From positions 1-51,157 of the forward strand of contig CANQTP010000013.1 in assembly GCA_947626755.1 (NCBI GenBank): a DNA stretch of 51,157 nt. The letters run 5' to 3'. Made by a program: the position numbers and the translations under genes. Below are positions 1 to 7,323 of this stretch, piece by piece (position 1 is the stretch's first letter; each line of letters opens with the position of its first letter). Under the pieces are notes generated by a model. The model did not search any database, was not told the DNA's origin, and worked only from the letters and a program-made list of their open reading frames with translations. Origin of the DNA: an uncultured Clostridia bacterium. Lineage in GTDB: Bacteria; Bacillota; Clostridia; Oscillospirales; Ruminococcaceae.

Positions 1-192
1 TCACTCCTATAAATCCCGATTTGTCGGATAAATATCCGATAATATTATATAGTCGTTTTGTTTGACACTTACATATAGCACCTAAACGTGAAGTGTATCT
101 TTTGTCTATGAAAATTTTGCGCCTACTCTCCACAAATTAGATGTTGTCTATATGGAAATGAACAATATCGGCGCCGTCGGCAGTATCATATA

Positions 193-648
193 TTATTCCA
201 CTACTTCCGTACTGACAATGTCAAATCCGTTTTTTAAATACATCTTGATCGCCCCTTGATTCCAATCGGCGACATGAAGTATGATCGGGGCGATATGGCT
301 TCTTTGCAGAAAAGAGACCGCAAACTGCAGCAACGCCTCGCCATGACCTTGCCGTTGAAAATCCTTTGCCACGATCAAATCATCAATTTCATTTCCGTAT
401 ATCGCAACAGAGCCGATCAATTTTCCGTCGACTTCATGGATATAGATATTACCTTTTTCCTGTTCCAGCTTTTCCCGACTCGCGCAAATATCGACAGGAA
501 ACCGCTGCAATGCCGTTCTCATGTCATGGAAACATTCTTCGTAAACTTTTCTGTATTTTTGATAATCTGAGTTGGAATAATATCTCAGCCGCAAATCAGA
601 CACCATTTGTCCGCCTTTATACTCCATTTCGTGAACGATGACTTTCAT
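193..648 (-). CDS. GNAT-family N-acetyltransferase
   Basis: A 151-residue protein of normal GNAT length that probably transfers an acetyl group from acetyl-CoA to an amine; the substrate cannot be told. The acetyl-CoA binding motif A is visible as DDLIVAKDFQRQGHGEALL, with the Q/R-x-x-G-x-G loop, followed by a motif B-like end (NQGAIKMYLKNGF). The start used has an AGGAGA ribosome binding site about 10 bases upstream; a second ATG at codon 15 has a weaker AAGGCGG site. The gene has its own consensus promoter at 706-734, so it is probably not part of the large minus-strand locus to its right. The family call is firm; the function is open. Confidence 0.85.
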   Translation of the reverse strand: MKVIVHEMEYKGGQMVSDLRLRYYSNSDYQKYRKVYEECFHDMRTALQRFPVDICASREKLEQEKGNIYIHEVDGKLIGSVAIYGNEIDDLIVAKDFQRQGHGEALLQFAVSFLQRSHIAPIILHVADWNQGAIKMYLKNGFDIVSTEVVE

Positions 649-705
649 CTGTTTTTATGTCTCCTCCATAGATTTCGATTTGTCAGGCAACTACCCGACA
701 GTATG

Positions 706-734
706 ATTATATCATAAAAACACCGACTTGTCAA
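706..734 (-). promoter_or_regulatory. Consensus sigma-A promoter for the GNAT gene
   Basis: On the minus strand there is TTGACA (729-734), a 17-base spacer and TATAAT (706-711), all matching consensus, about 58 bases upstream of the GNAT start. It separates the GNAT gene transcriptionally from the TPR protein gene that ends at 908. A small perfect hairpin (arms GATTTTGT/ACAAAATC, 749-768) lies just upstream. Confidence 0.85.
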
Positions 735-817
735 GTTTTACTAAGACCGATTTTGTCCCCACAAAATCTATGCTTGCTAAGAGAATACAATTATTCTTCC
801 AAGTTGAACGGCAGACA

Positions 818-845
818 TTTTCGCAAAAGTATAATAATTTTCTCG
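818..845 (+). repeat. Degenerate copy of the recombinase inverted-repeat site
   Basis: The stretch contains TTCGCAAAAGTATA, nearly the left half of the 26-base repeats at 31737-31762 and 33111-33136, followed after a short AT-rich gap by TTTTCTCGAA, a damaged form of the right arm TTTTGCGAA. It lies just beyond the last gene of the 31-kb minus-strand locus. It could be an old recombination site or a chance match in AT-rich DNA. Confidence 0.3.
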
Positions 846-907
846 AAGGCAGAAATACGCGATAAACGCGTATACGCCATAATAGAATACGCAGTTTCAA
901 GTCCTTT

Positions 908-2182
908 TTAATATTTTTCCTGCCAACTTATTGTACCGTCACCTTTATATCCTGTTGAAATAAGTATATTGCCCAAGCCATCATGTGTATATGTTGCTTT
1001 AAAAGACATTACTTCATTTCCTTCTTGATCAATGTAATATGATCTTTCTTCAACTAATCGTCCATTATCATCATAAAAAAATTCGCCTCGTCCCGAATAT
1101 TTTTCTGATTCACCATTATCTGAATTATATGATTTGTATGAGATCCACCTGCCATCTTCATCTAAATTATATATATAATGATTATAATAATCATTGTTAT
1201 TTTGATAAACACTATAAGCATAACATTCTGTTATACCTATGCCGTTGCCTAATACCAGTCCTCCAAAATTTCCTCTGGCAGAATATGTATATACGATTGT
1301 ATAATCGTTATTATATTTTACATCCCACGACACTGTTCTTTCTTCTTGCATACTTTCATCCGTATATGTTTCTTTACTGTATCTAAGACTATCGTAATGT
1401 TCCGTGTATATTTCATAATTATTTTCATCATATTCCTGTTGAATGCGTTGTCTTAAACTGTTATCATCACCATAATATGAAGCATTCATTGTCATATTTC
1501 CGTTTTGGTCGTACTCATTTATCTCATAATAATAAATACTTCCATCAGAATTATAATTAGTTCGCTTTAAAAATTTTCCGTTTTCATCATATTCTTTGAC
1601 ATAATATGTGCCGTCCTCACGATAATAGGTTTCCGATCTTTTATTTCCGTTCGGATAATATTCAACGTCAGCACTGCCCCAATTATTACCGTTTTCGTCG
1701 TAGAAATCTTCGTGGATAATATCACCGTTAGTATTGAATGCCATTTCATAATAGCCGCCGTTGTCAAGCTCAACTATATCGTTTTCGGGAACAATAGCAG
1801 CAGTGGCTGTTTCCGTAGTCACAGCTGTCGTTTCTTCCGATGGAGAAAGCTCATCAAGTTTGTCTTTCAGCCGTTGGTCACCTGTTTTTTCATATCCTGT
1901 TTTCAGAGTTTCTATTGCTTTGTCAATATCGCCTTTGCCTTGATATGCCTGCGCAAGACCTATGTACGCATCAACATTCATCGGGTCAAGTGAAATTATT
2001 TTATTAAAGATCGCAATTGCTTCGTCAAAATCTCCAACATCATTGAGATAATAATAACCATCTTTTATAAGGGAATCAATATCGCTCATTTGGTTTGATG
2101 TAAAATTTATTGTCAATGCTGCTATGATAATCGCCGCCACGGCAACAATTATCGGGATTATTATTTTTAATTTTGTTTTCAT
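908..2182 (-). CDS. Membrane-anchored TPR protein with YwqK-like repeats (copy 1)
   Basis: A 424-residue protein. Residues 5-27 form one membrane anchor (IIIPIIVAVAAIIIAA) with a short basic N-terminus, so the rest is probably extracytoplasmic. Residues about 36-112 carry TPR helices (DEAIAIFNKIISLDPMNVDA; DIDKAIETLKTGYEKTGD). After a Thr/Glu linker the C-terminal half is built of Tyr/Asn/Gly-rich beta repeats of the form YYPNGNKRSETYY and YDENGNMTMNAS, resembling YwqK/MORN-2-type repeats. It is a close paralogue of the genes at 4600 and 5894; long stretches are nearly identical at DNA level to copy 2, so the duplication is recent or maintained by gene conversion. It is the last gene of the minus-strand locus and follows the kinase and small membrane protein genes. 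Function unknown; a partner or extracytoplasmic ligand of the neighbouring receptor kinase is my inference. Confidence 0.75.
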   Translation of the reverse strand: MKTKLKIIIPIIVAVAAIIIAALTINFTSNQMSDIDSLIKDGYYYLNDVGDFDEAIAIFNKIISLDPMNVDAYIGLAQAYQGKGDIDKAIETLKTGYEKTGDQRLKDKLDELSPSEETTAVTTETATAAIVPENDIVELDNGGYYEMAFNTNGDIIHEDFYDENGNNWGSADVEYYPNGNKRSETYYREDGTYYVKEYDENGKFLKRTNYNSDGSIYYYEINEYDQNGNMTMNASYYGDDNSLRQRIQQEYDENNYEIYTEHYDSLRYSKETYTDESMQEERTVSWDVKYNNDYTIVYTYSARGNFGGLVLGNGIGITECYAYSVYQNNNDYYNHYIYNLDEDGRWISYKSYNSDNGESEKYSGRGEFFYDDNGRLVEERSYYIDQEGNEVMSFKATYTHDGLGNILISTGYKGDGTISWQEKY

Positions 2183-2215
2183 AAAAACATTCCTTTCAAT
2201 TAAATAACTTTAAGT

Positions 2216-2386
2216 TTATTTCCTTTCAAACTCACTTTCAATCTTTTTGATGGTTTTTCTTTTTGAAATTGAAAGCGTAAGAGCAAAAATTATCAGCAGA
2301 ATAACGGACACGCACGCTCCTATTATTCCTCCGTAAAAAAGTGTTCCACCAAGAGTTGAAAACATTTCTGCAAAGTTAATTTCCAT
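2216..2386 (-). CDS. Small single-pass membrane protein beside kinase 1
   Basis: A 56-codon gene with a strong TAGGAGGA ribosome binding site directly before ATG. The protein has a short N-terminal segment (MEINFAEMFSTLGG), a hydrophobic helix at about residues 18-40 (GGIIGACVSVILLIIFALTL) and a very basic/acidic tail (KRKTIKKIESEFERK) that should face the cytoplasm. It lies 11 bases downstream of the kinase gene and 33 bases upstream of the TPR copy 1 start, so it is in the same transcript. A protein of the same architecture (17770-17925) precedes the other kinase. No family recognised; it may be an accessory subunit of the kinase complex, which is inference. Confidence 0.7.
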   Translation of the reverse strand: MEINFAEMFSTLGGTLFYGGIIGACVSVILLIIFALTLSISKRKTIKKIESEFERK

Positions 2387-2397
2387 AAAAAATCCTC

Positions 2398-4584
2398 CTA
2401 TTTCAGCCAGCCGAGTTCGACCATTTCGTTCCGAAGCTGCGTAAGTCTGTCCATTTCGGGATCGGTTTTTCCGTTTGCCGAGTAAACTTTATACGCTTCC
2501 GCAGCAGAATTATAATAAACATCAAATTCGGAATAATCCCTTTCGGAAACATCTTTTTTCCCTTGAATATCCGCTTCACAGTAGGCAAGGCGATTATATA
2601 TTTTATACATATCATTTGCATAATTTGGATTTTCCGACATTTCTTTAAGCAATTGTATACTACGCTCCGTGTCACCAAGTCTGTCGTATAATACTGCAAT
2701 ATTCATTTCATTATCGTAACTTTTTGAAGTAATTGAGTCAAGAATATTCAGCGCTTTAGAAAAATATTCGCTTTCGCTGCTTATTTCGCCCCAATCAATA
2801 TACGCCTGTGCAAGATATTCACGGAACTGTTCATTTACATCGTTAAGATCAATTAAAGCTGTTTCAAGCAGATCAATATTTTCCAGTAATGCTTCCGAAT
2901 TTCCGCTTTTTGCAATCTCATTGTATGACTGACAGCAAAGAAAATAAGCATTCTCTTTTACCTCTTCATTACTTGTGCTTTTAATACACTTTTTCAGGGA
3001 ATCAACAGCATTGGAAAATTCTCCGCGCATAAATTGTATCTCTCCTGTTACCATGTAAACACCGTCATCGGCAAGTCCGTGATCTATAGCGATCTGCATT
3101 ATTCTTTCGGCATTTTCCACATCTCCGGAACGGGCAAGCGAAGCCGCATAATCACGGTAAATATCAGGATCTTCCGGAGAATATGCTATCGCTTTTTCGT
3201 AATATTTTGCCGCTTCCGAAAAATTTTTCCGTTTATAATTTATATCCGCCGCAATAAAATTAATATCCGACTGCATTTGTGCGGGAATCGAGGATATATC
3301 CGAAAGATCTTCCGATATATATTTTAATGCTTCATCAAAATTATTTTCGGAATATAACTTCATTGTCATAAAATATGCGGGTTCAAGCCTGTCCGGATAT
3401 TCGCTGACAACAGCATTGTAAATTTCGTCAAATCCCGAATAATTTCCGCTTTTGGAAATCTCGTTCAGCTGTGAAACATAATCAATATATTTGTCGTTAT
3501 TTTCTTTTACCATAAGACGGCTGCCCGCAATTACGGAAATTATTGAACCCGTCAGCAATGCAATACAGAAAATATATGCGATTGTTTGTCTTAATTCAAA
3601 ATGCTTGTAACGCTTGTCAAGCTTAGTTATATTTTCAAGAGTATAAAGCATTTCGGCAGCAGAAGAAAATCTTTCTGACTTGTCTTTTTTCATTGCTTTT
3701 TCAATTATAAAGACAAGCGCGTCGGGGATATTTTCATCAATTTTCTTCAAAGGTCTTATATTTCCGTTTGAATTATTCGGTTTCAGTCCCGTAATCATAC
3801 TGTACATTACCGCACCTATGCTGTAAACATCGGAACGCGCGTCAAGGACTGTGCTGTCGGTAAAATGTTCATTTTCGGGCAAAGAAATATTTTCCGATTC
3901 CGAAAGCAAAACCGTTGTATCTCCCGATAAAATTTCCGTTTTATCATCGTCAATTATCTCTGTTTTGTCATCAGGCAAATATTCTGTATTCTTGTGCTGC
4001 GGCTTATTTGATGAATTATTATTAAAATTTTTTGCCGCTTCTTTTTTGACGATATACTGTTCCGGCGGAGAATATCCATCGCTGCTTCCGACAGTATAGA
4101 CGCCGTTTCCGAAAACAGATGAAATGTTAAAATCAATAAGACAAAGTTTCCCCTCGGAAGTTACCATAATATTCTGCGGCTTTATATCACTGTGGATAAT
4201 AGGCGGTTTTCTGCTGTGGAGATACGCCGCCGCAGAACACAACTGCTTTGACCATTCAATAGTCTTTTTATACGGAATTTTCTTTTTCCGTACAATTTCA
4301 TCAAAAAGCGAACTGCCGTCAATAAATTCCATGACGGTGTAAACATCGTCGCCGTCATTTACAAAGTCATACACCTGTGGGAGCCCTTCATGCTTTAAAT
4401 TTTTGAGAATATCCGCTTCGGCGCGGCGGTTGATAATATCCTTGACATTATCTTTTATCAGCTTGACCGCAACATACTTTTCAAGTCTTAAATGGTAAGC
4501 TTTAAAAACAATACCGCCGCCGCCCGAACCGAGTCGTTCCTCGATGCGGTATGTATTATTTAAAATTTGGTTTGTTTGTATCAT
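2398..4584 (-). CDS. Receptor-type Ser/Thr protein kinase with extracytoplasmic TPR domain (kinase 1)
   Basis: A 728-residue Hanks-type kinase. The glycine loop is LGSGGGGIVF (18-27), the ATP-binding lysine is K41 (VAVK), the catalytic loop is HSDIKPQN (131-138, catalytic D133) and the metal-binding motif reads DFN (151-153) in place of the usual DFG. The activation segment ends in SPPEQY (172-177). It is followed by an inserted, acidic and Thr-rich stretch of about 70 residues (DDKTEI, DDKTEIL, TTVLL) before the conserved ARSDVYSIG. One membrane helix lies at about 334-354 and the C-terminal 370 residues are TPR-like (YYEKAIAYSPEDPDIY), probably outside the membrane as sensor. AAGGACTTGAAACT before ATG supplies the ribosome binding site. 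With the phosphatase and FHA protein of the same locus it should form a phospho-threonine signalling system. Confidence 0.9.
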   Translation of the reverse strand: MIQTNQILNNTYRIEERLGSGGGGIVFKAYHLRLEKYVAVKLIKDNVKDIINRRAEADILKNLKHEGLPQVYDFVNDGDDVYTVMEFIDGSSLFDEIVRKKKIPYKKTIEWSKQLCSAAAYLHSRKPPIIHSDIKPQNIMVTSEGKLCLIDFNISSVFGNGVYTVGSSDGYSPPEQYIVKKEAAKNFNNNSSNKPQHKNTEYLPDDKTEIIDDDKTEILSGDTTVLLSESENISLPENEHFTDSTVLDARSDVYSIGAVMYSMITGLKPNNSNGNIRPLKKIDENIPDALVFIIEKAMKKDKSERFSSAAEMLYTLENITKLDKRYKHFELRQTIAYIFCIALLTGSIISVIAGSRLMVKENNDKYIDYVSQLNEISKSGNYSGFDEIYNAVVSEYPDRLEPAYFMTMKLYSENNFDEALKYISEDLSDISSIPAQMQSDINFIAADINYKRKNFSEAAKYYEKAIAYSPEDPDIYRDYAASLARSGDVENAERIMQIAIDHGLADDGVYMVTGEIQFMRGEFSNAVDSLKKCIKSTSNEEVKENAYFLCCQSYNEIAKSGNSEALLENIDLLETALIDLNDVNEQFREYLAQAYIDWGEISSESEYFSKALNILDSITSKSYDNEMNIAVLYDRLGDTERSIQLLKEMSENPNYANDMYKIYNRLAYCEADIQGKKDVSERDYSEFDVYYNSAAEAYKVYSANGKTDPEMDRLTQLRNEMVELGWLK

Positions 4585-4599
4585 AGTTTCAAGTCCTTT

Positions 4600-5877
4600 T
4601 TAATATTTTTCCTGCCACATTATTGTACCGTCACCATAATATCCTGTCATAATAAGTGTATTTCCCAAGCCGTCATAAGTATGGGTTATCCTGAATGTAA
4701 TATTCTCTTCTCCATTATATGAACTATAAGTTATAGCCTCAATTTCTCTACCTTGACTATCATATTTATAATCAGAATGTCCGCTATAACTTTCTGATTC
4801 ACCATTAAATGAACTATATTCTTTACAAGAAATACATTTTTCGTTTTCATCGTATTCTCGTATATCATGGAAATAATCTCCTGATGAACTATACGAATAA
4901 GAAGTTTTTATATTTTTATCTCCATCTAAGTATGAATCTGTTCCTTCAGATGCATATGTATATTCAATTGTATAGTTATCATTATATTTTATTGTCCAAG
5001 AATATGTATTATCTTTCCATTGTGATTGTTCTGTATATACTTCTTTGCGATATCTAAGGCTATCATACTGTTCCATGTATATTTTATAATCATCTTCATT
5101 ATATTCAAATTTTAAATACATTCTTAAACTGTTATCATCACCATAATATGAAGCATTCATTGTCATATTTCCGTTTTGATCGTATTCCCATGTCTCATAA
5201 TAATAAATGCTTCCATCGGAATTATAATTGGTTTGCTTTAAAATTTTTCCGTTTTCGCCATATTCGCTGACATAATATGTGCCGTCCTCACGATAATAGG
5301 TTTCCGATCTTTTATTTCCGTTCGGATAATATTCAACGTCAGCGCTGCCCCAATTATTACCGTTTTCGTCGTAGAAATCTTCGTGGATAATATCGCCATT
5401 AGTATTGAATGCCATTTCATAATAACCGCCGTTGTCAATCTCAACTATCTCGTTTTCGGGAGCAGTGGCAGTGGTGGTTGTTTCCGTAGTTGTAACCGTA
5501 GTCGGAGTTGTAGTTGTGATTGTTGTTTCTTCCGGCGGAGAAAGCTCATCAAGCATATCTTTCAGCCTTTGATCGCCTGTTTTTTCATAGCCTGTTTTCA
5601 GAGTTTCAATTGCTTTATCAATATCGCCTTTGCCTTGATATGCTCGCGCAAGACCTATGTATGCGTCAACATTCATCGGATCAAGTGAAATTATTTTATT
5701 AAAAATCGCAATTGCTTCGTCAAAATCTCCAACATCGTTTAGATAATAATAACCATCTTTTATAAGAGAATCAATGTCGCTCATTTGGTTTGATGTAAAA
5801 TTTATTGTCAATGCGGCTATAATTATTGCTATTACTGCAACAATTATCGGGATTATTATTTTTAATTTTGATCTCAT
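4600..5877 (-). CDS. Membrane-anchored TPR protein with YwqK-like repeats (copy 2)
   Basis: I start the gene at 5877 (MRSKLKIIIPI) because GGAGGAAATTAAC lies just before this ATG and the protein then begins like its two paralogues; the frame stays open further upstream into the previous gene. The product has 425 residues: membrane anchor (about 5-27), TPR region (about 37-113), a linker very rich in threonine (114-140) that may be glycosylated or simply flexible, and Tyr/Asn/Gly-rich YwqK-like beta repeats to the end. DNA between about 5272 and 5430 is almost identical to 1601-1760 in copy 1. The stop codon lies 15 bases before the kinase 1 start, so the two are probably translationally linked. 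Function unknown. Confidence 0.75.
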   Translation of the reverse strand: MRSKLKIIIPIIVAVIAIIIAALTINFTSNQMSDIDSLIKDGYYYLNDVGDFDEAIAIFNKIISLDPMNVDAYIGLARAYQGKGDIDKAIETLKTGYEKTGDQRLKDMLDELSPPEETTITTTTPTTVTTTETTTTATAPENEIVEIDNGGYYEMAFNTNGDIIHEDFYDENGNNWGSADVEYYPNGNKRSETYYREDGTYYVSEYGENGKILKQTNYNSDGSIYYYETWEYDQNGNMTMNASYYGDDNSLRMYLKFEYNEDDYKIYMEQYDSLRYRKEVYTEQSQWKDNTYSWTIKYNDNYTIEYTYASEGTDSYLDGDKNIKTSYSYSSSGDYFHDIREYDENEKCISCKEYSSFNGESESYSGHSDYKYDSQGREIEAITYSSYNGEENITFRITHTYDGLGNTLIMTGYYGDGTIMWQEKY

Positions 5878-5893
5878 GTTAATTTCCTCCTGT

Positions 5894-7255
5894 TTATTCA
5901 TTGCAATATGGACATTCAAAAAGCGTGACGTTGAATTCACTATAATCACTTGAATAATAAATTGAATCTATTATTTTATTACCGTCATATGATGGGACAT
6001 AATATACCATATAATTTTTTATGTCAATTTCGTCTTGCGGATAATGATAATAATCGTGTCGCAATTCCCTCAAGTACATACCTTTATTATCAGTTTCGAT
6101 TGGGATCCATTGATCTACAAAGTTCCCCATTATATAATGAGAATAATAATCATTAATATTATTACTATCCATATTATAAAAACATACACCGAATTTGAAA
6201 TTGTTGTTATTATAGAAATTGTAATACTCTTTTGTTTTTTCACCATTAGCATATTGTATTATCGGATATCCGTTTTCATCGTTTTGGTAGGTGTACATTA
6301 TGTTAATATTGCTGCCATTTTCTATTCCTTCTTCTCTGACCTCATAGCCGCGATCATCATAATAGCAATTTTTATCATAGCTCCAATTTACATTGTCACT
6401 AAAAGAATGTGCCTTTTCAGTTATCCCGTTATTATAATATGTAATAGTTTCTTGTGAATAATCATCAAAAAAGTATTTTGCATCATACTCCAACATTTTA
6501 CCGTTTTCATCATATATTGTTTTAAATTGTTGATTGCCATTGTCAGCTTCCTGAGTTTCTGTAGTATTTGCTTTTCTTTTATGTTTAGCTTCTACATCAG
6601 CCATTATATCTGTAAATATAACATTTTCCTCTTTATAATATTGATCATCAATATATACAGTTCTTTTTACACTTCCGATTTCATATACATAATCTGCTTC
6701 CAATCTCAGTTTTCCGTTTTTATTATAAAGGTACATATTTGTAATATCTTTATTTTCATTATATCTGAAAACAGAATACCAACCATCGGCATATTCCACT
6801 TTGTTTTCAAAGAAGACCTCTTCGATCTGAGAGCTTTCAGAATTATCATTTTCTGCACTGTTATCGGGAACAGCTGTTGCGACAGTTTCTGAGGTTGAAG
6901 TTACCATTTCACCTGTCAGAGAAAGTTCATCAAGCATATCTTTTAACCGCTGATCTCCCGTTGCTTCAATACCTTTTTCCAAGGTTTCAATTGCCTTGTC
7001 GCTGTCACCGATACCGATATATGCCTGCGCCAATCCTATGTACGCATCAACATTCATCGGATCAATATTTATTGCCTTTTCAAATTCGGCAATTGCCTGC
7101 TCATATTTATTTTCATTCAAATAATTTTGTGCCGTTTCAATCAGCGAACTGATATTTACACCATTATCCGATGTAAAATTTATCATCAATGCAGCTATAA
7201 TTATTGCTATTACTGCAACAATTATCGGGATTATTATTTTTAATTTTGATTTCAT
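5894..7255 (-). CDS. Membrane-anchored TPR protein, divergent C-terminus (copy 3)
   Basis: A 453-residue protein. I chose the ATG at 7255 (MKSKLKIIIPI), which has AGAGGAG upstream and matches the paralogues; an open frame continues upstream into the end of the surface protein gene but has no support as coding. Residues 5-27 form a membrane anchor, about 33-110 carry TPR helices (YEQAIAEFEKAINIDPMNVD), then a Ser/Glu linker, then Tyr/Asn-rich repeats (YDENGKMLEY) that are much less regular than in copies 1 and 2. The protein ends in FECPYCNE, a C-terminal CxxC that the other copies lack. It follows the large surface protein gene after a strong hairpin (7288-7314). Confidence 0.75.
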   Translation of the reverse strand: MKSKLKIIIPIIVAVIAIIIAALMINFTSDNGVNISSLIETAQNYLNENKYEQAIAEFEKAINIDPMNVDAYIGLAQAYIGIGDSDKAIETLEKGIEATGDQRLKDMLDELSLTGEMVTSTSETVATAVPDNSAENDNSESSQIEEVFFENKVEYADGWYSVFRYNENKDITNMYLYNKNGKLRLEADYVYEIGSVKRTVYIDDQYYKEENVIFTDIMADVEAKHKRKANTTETQEADNGNQQFKTIYDENGKMLEYDAKYFFDDYSQETITYYNNGITEKAHSFSDNVNWSYDKNCYYDDRGYEVREEGIENGSNINIMYTYQNDENGYPIIQYANGEKTKEYYNFYNNNNFKFGVCFYNMDSNNINDYYSHYIMGNFVDQWIPIETDNKGMYLRELRHDYYHYPQDEIDIKNYMVYYVPSYDGNKIIDSIYYSSDYSEFNVTLFECPYCNE

Positions 7256-7287
7256 GTTAATTGTTTCTCCTCTTTTGTAATTTAATT

Positions 7288-7314
7288 CGGGCAGATCGTT
7301 ATATGATCTGCCCG
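7288..7314 (-). terminator. Strong intergenic hairpin after the 7324 surface-protein gene
   Basis: Perfect 10-bp stem CGGGCAGATC/GATCTGCCCG with a 7-base loop, 10 bases after the stop codon of the surface protein gene and before the next ribosome binding site. There is no clear run of T after it on the minus strand, so it may be a leaky terminator, an RNA-processing site or a 3' stabiliser that sets the level of the downstream TPR and kinase genes. Confidence 0.5.
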
Positions 7315-7323
7315 GATCAAAAA

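Noticed and set aside
1-192. Possible gene or promoter at the left edge
   Set aside because: TTGACA occurs near position 62 but without a -10 at proper distance. No frame with coding character; only a small palindrome (CGGATAAATATCCG) is visible.
712-900. 62-codon minus-strand frame beside the GNAT promoter
   Set aside because: It overlaps the consensus promoter and the degenerate repeat, has no ribosome binding site and encodes no recognisable sequence.
908-7255. TPR/YwqK-like proteins as toxin-antitoxin systems
   Set aside because: The repeats recall YwqK antitoxins, but the proteins are membrane-anchored with TPR domains, there is no toxin gene beside them, and the context is a kinase locus.
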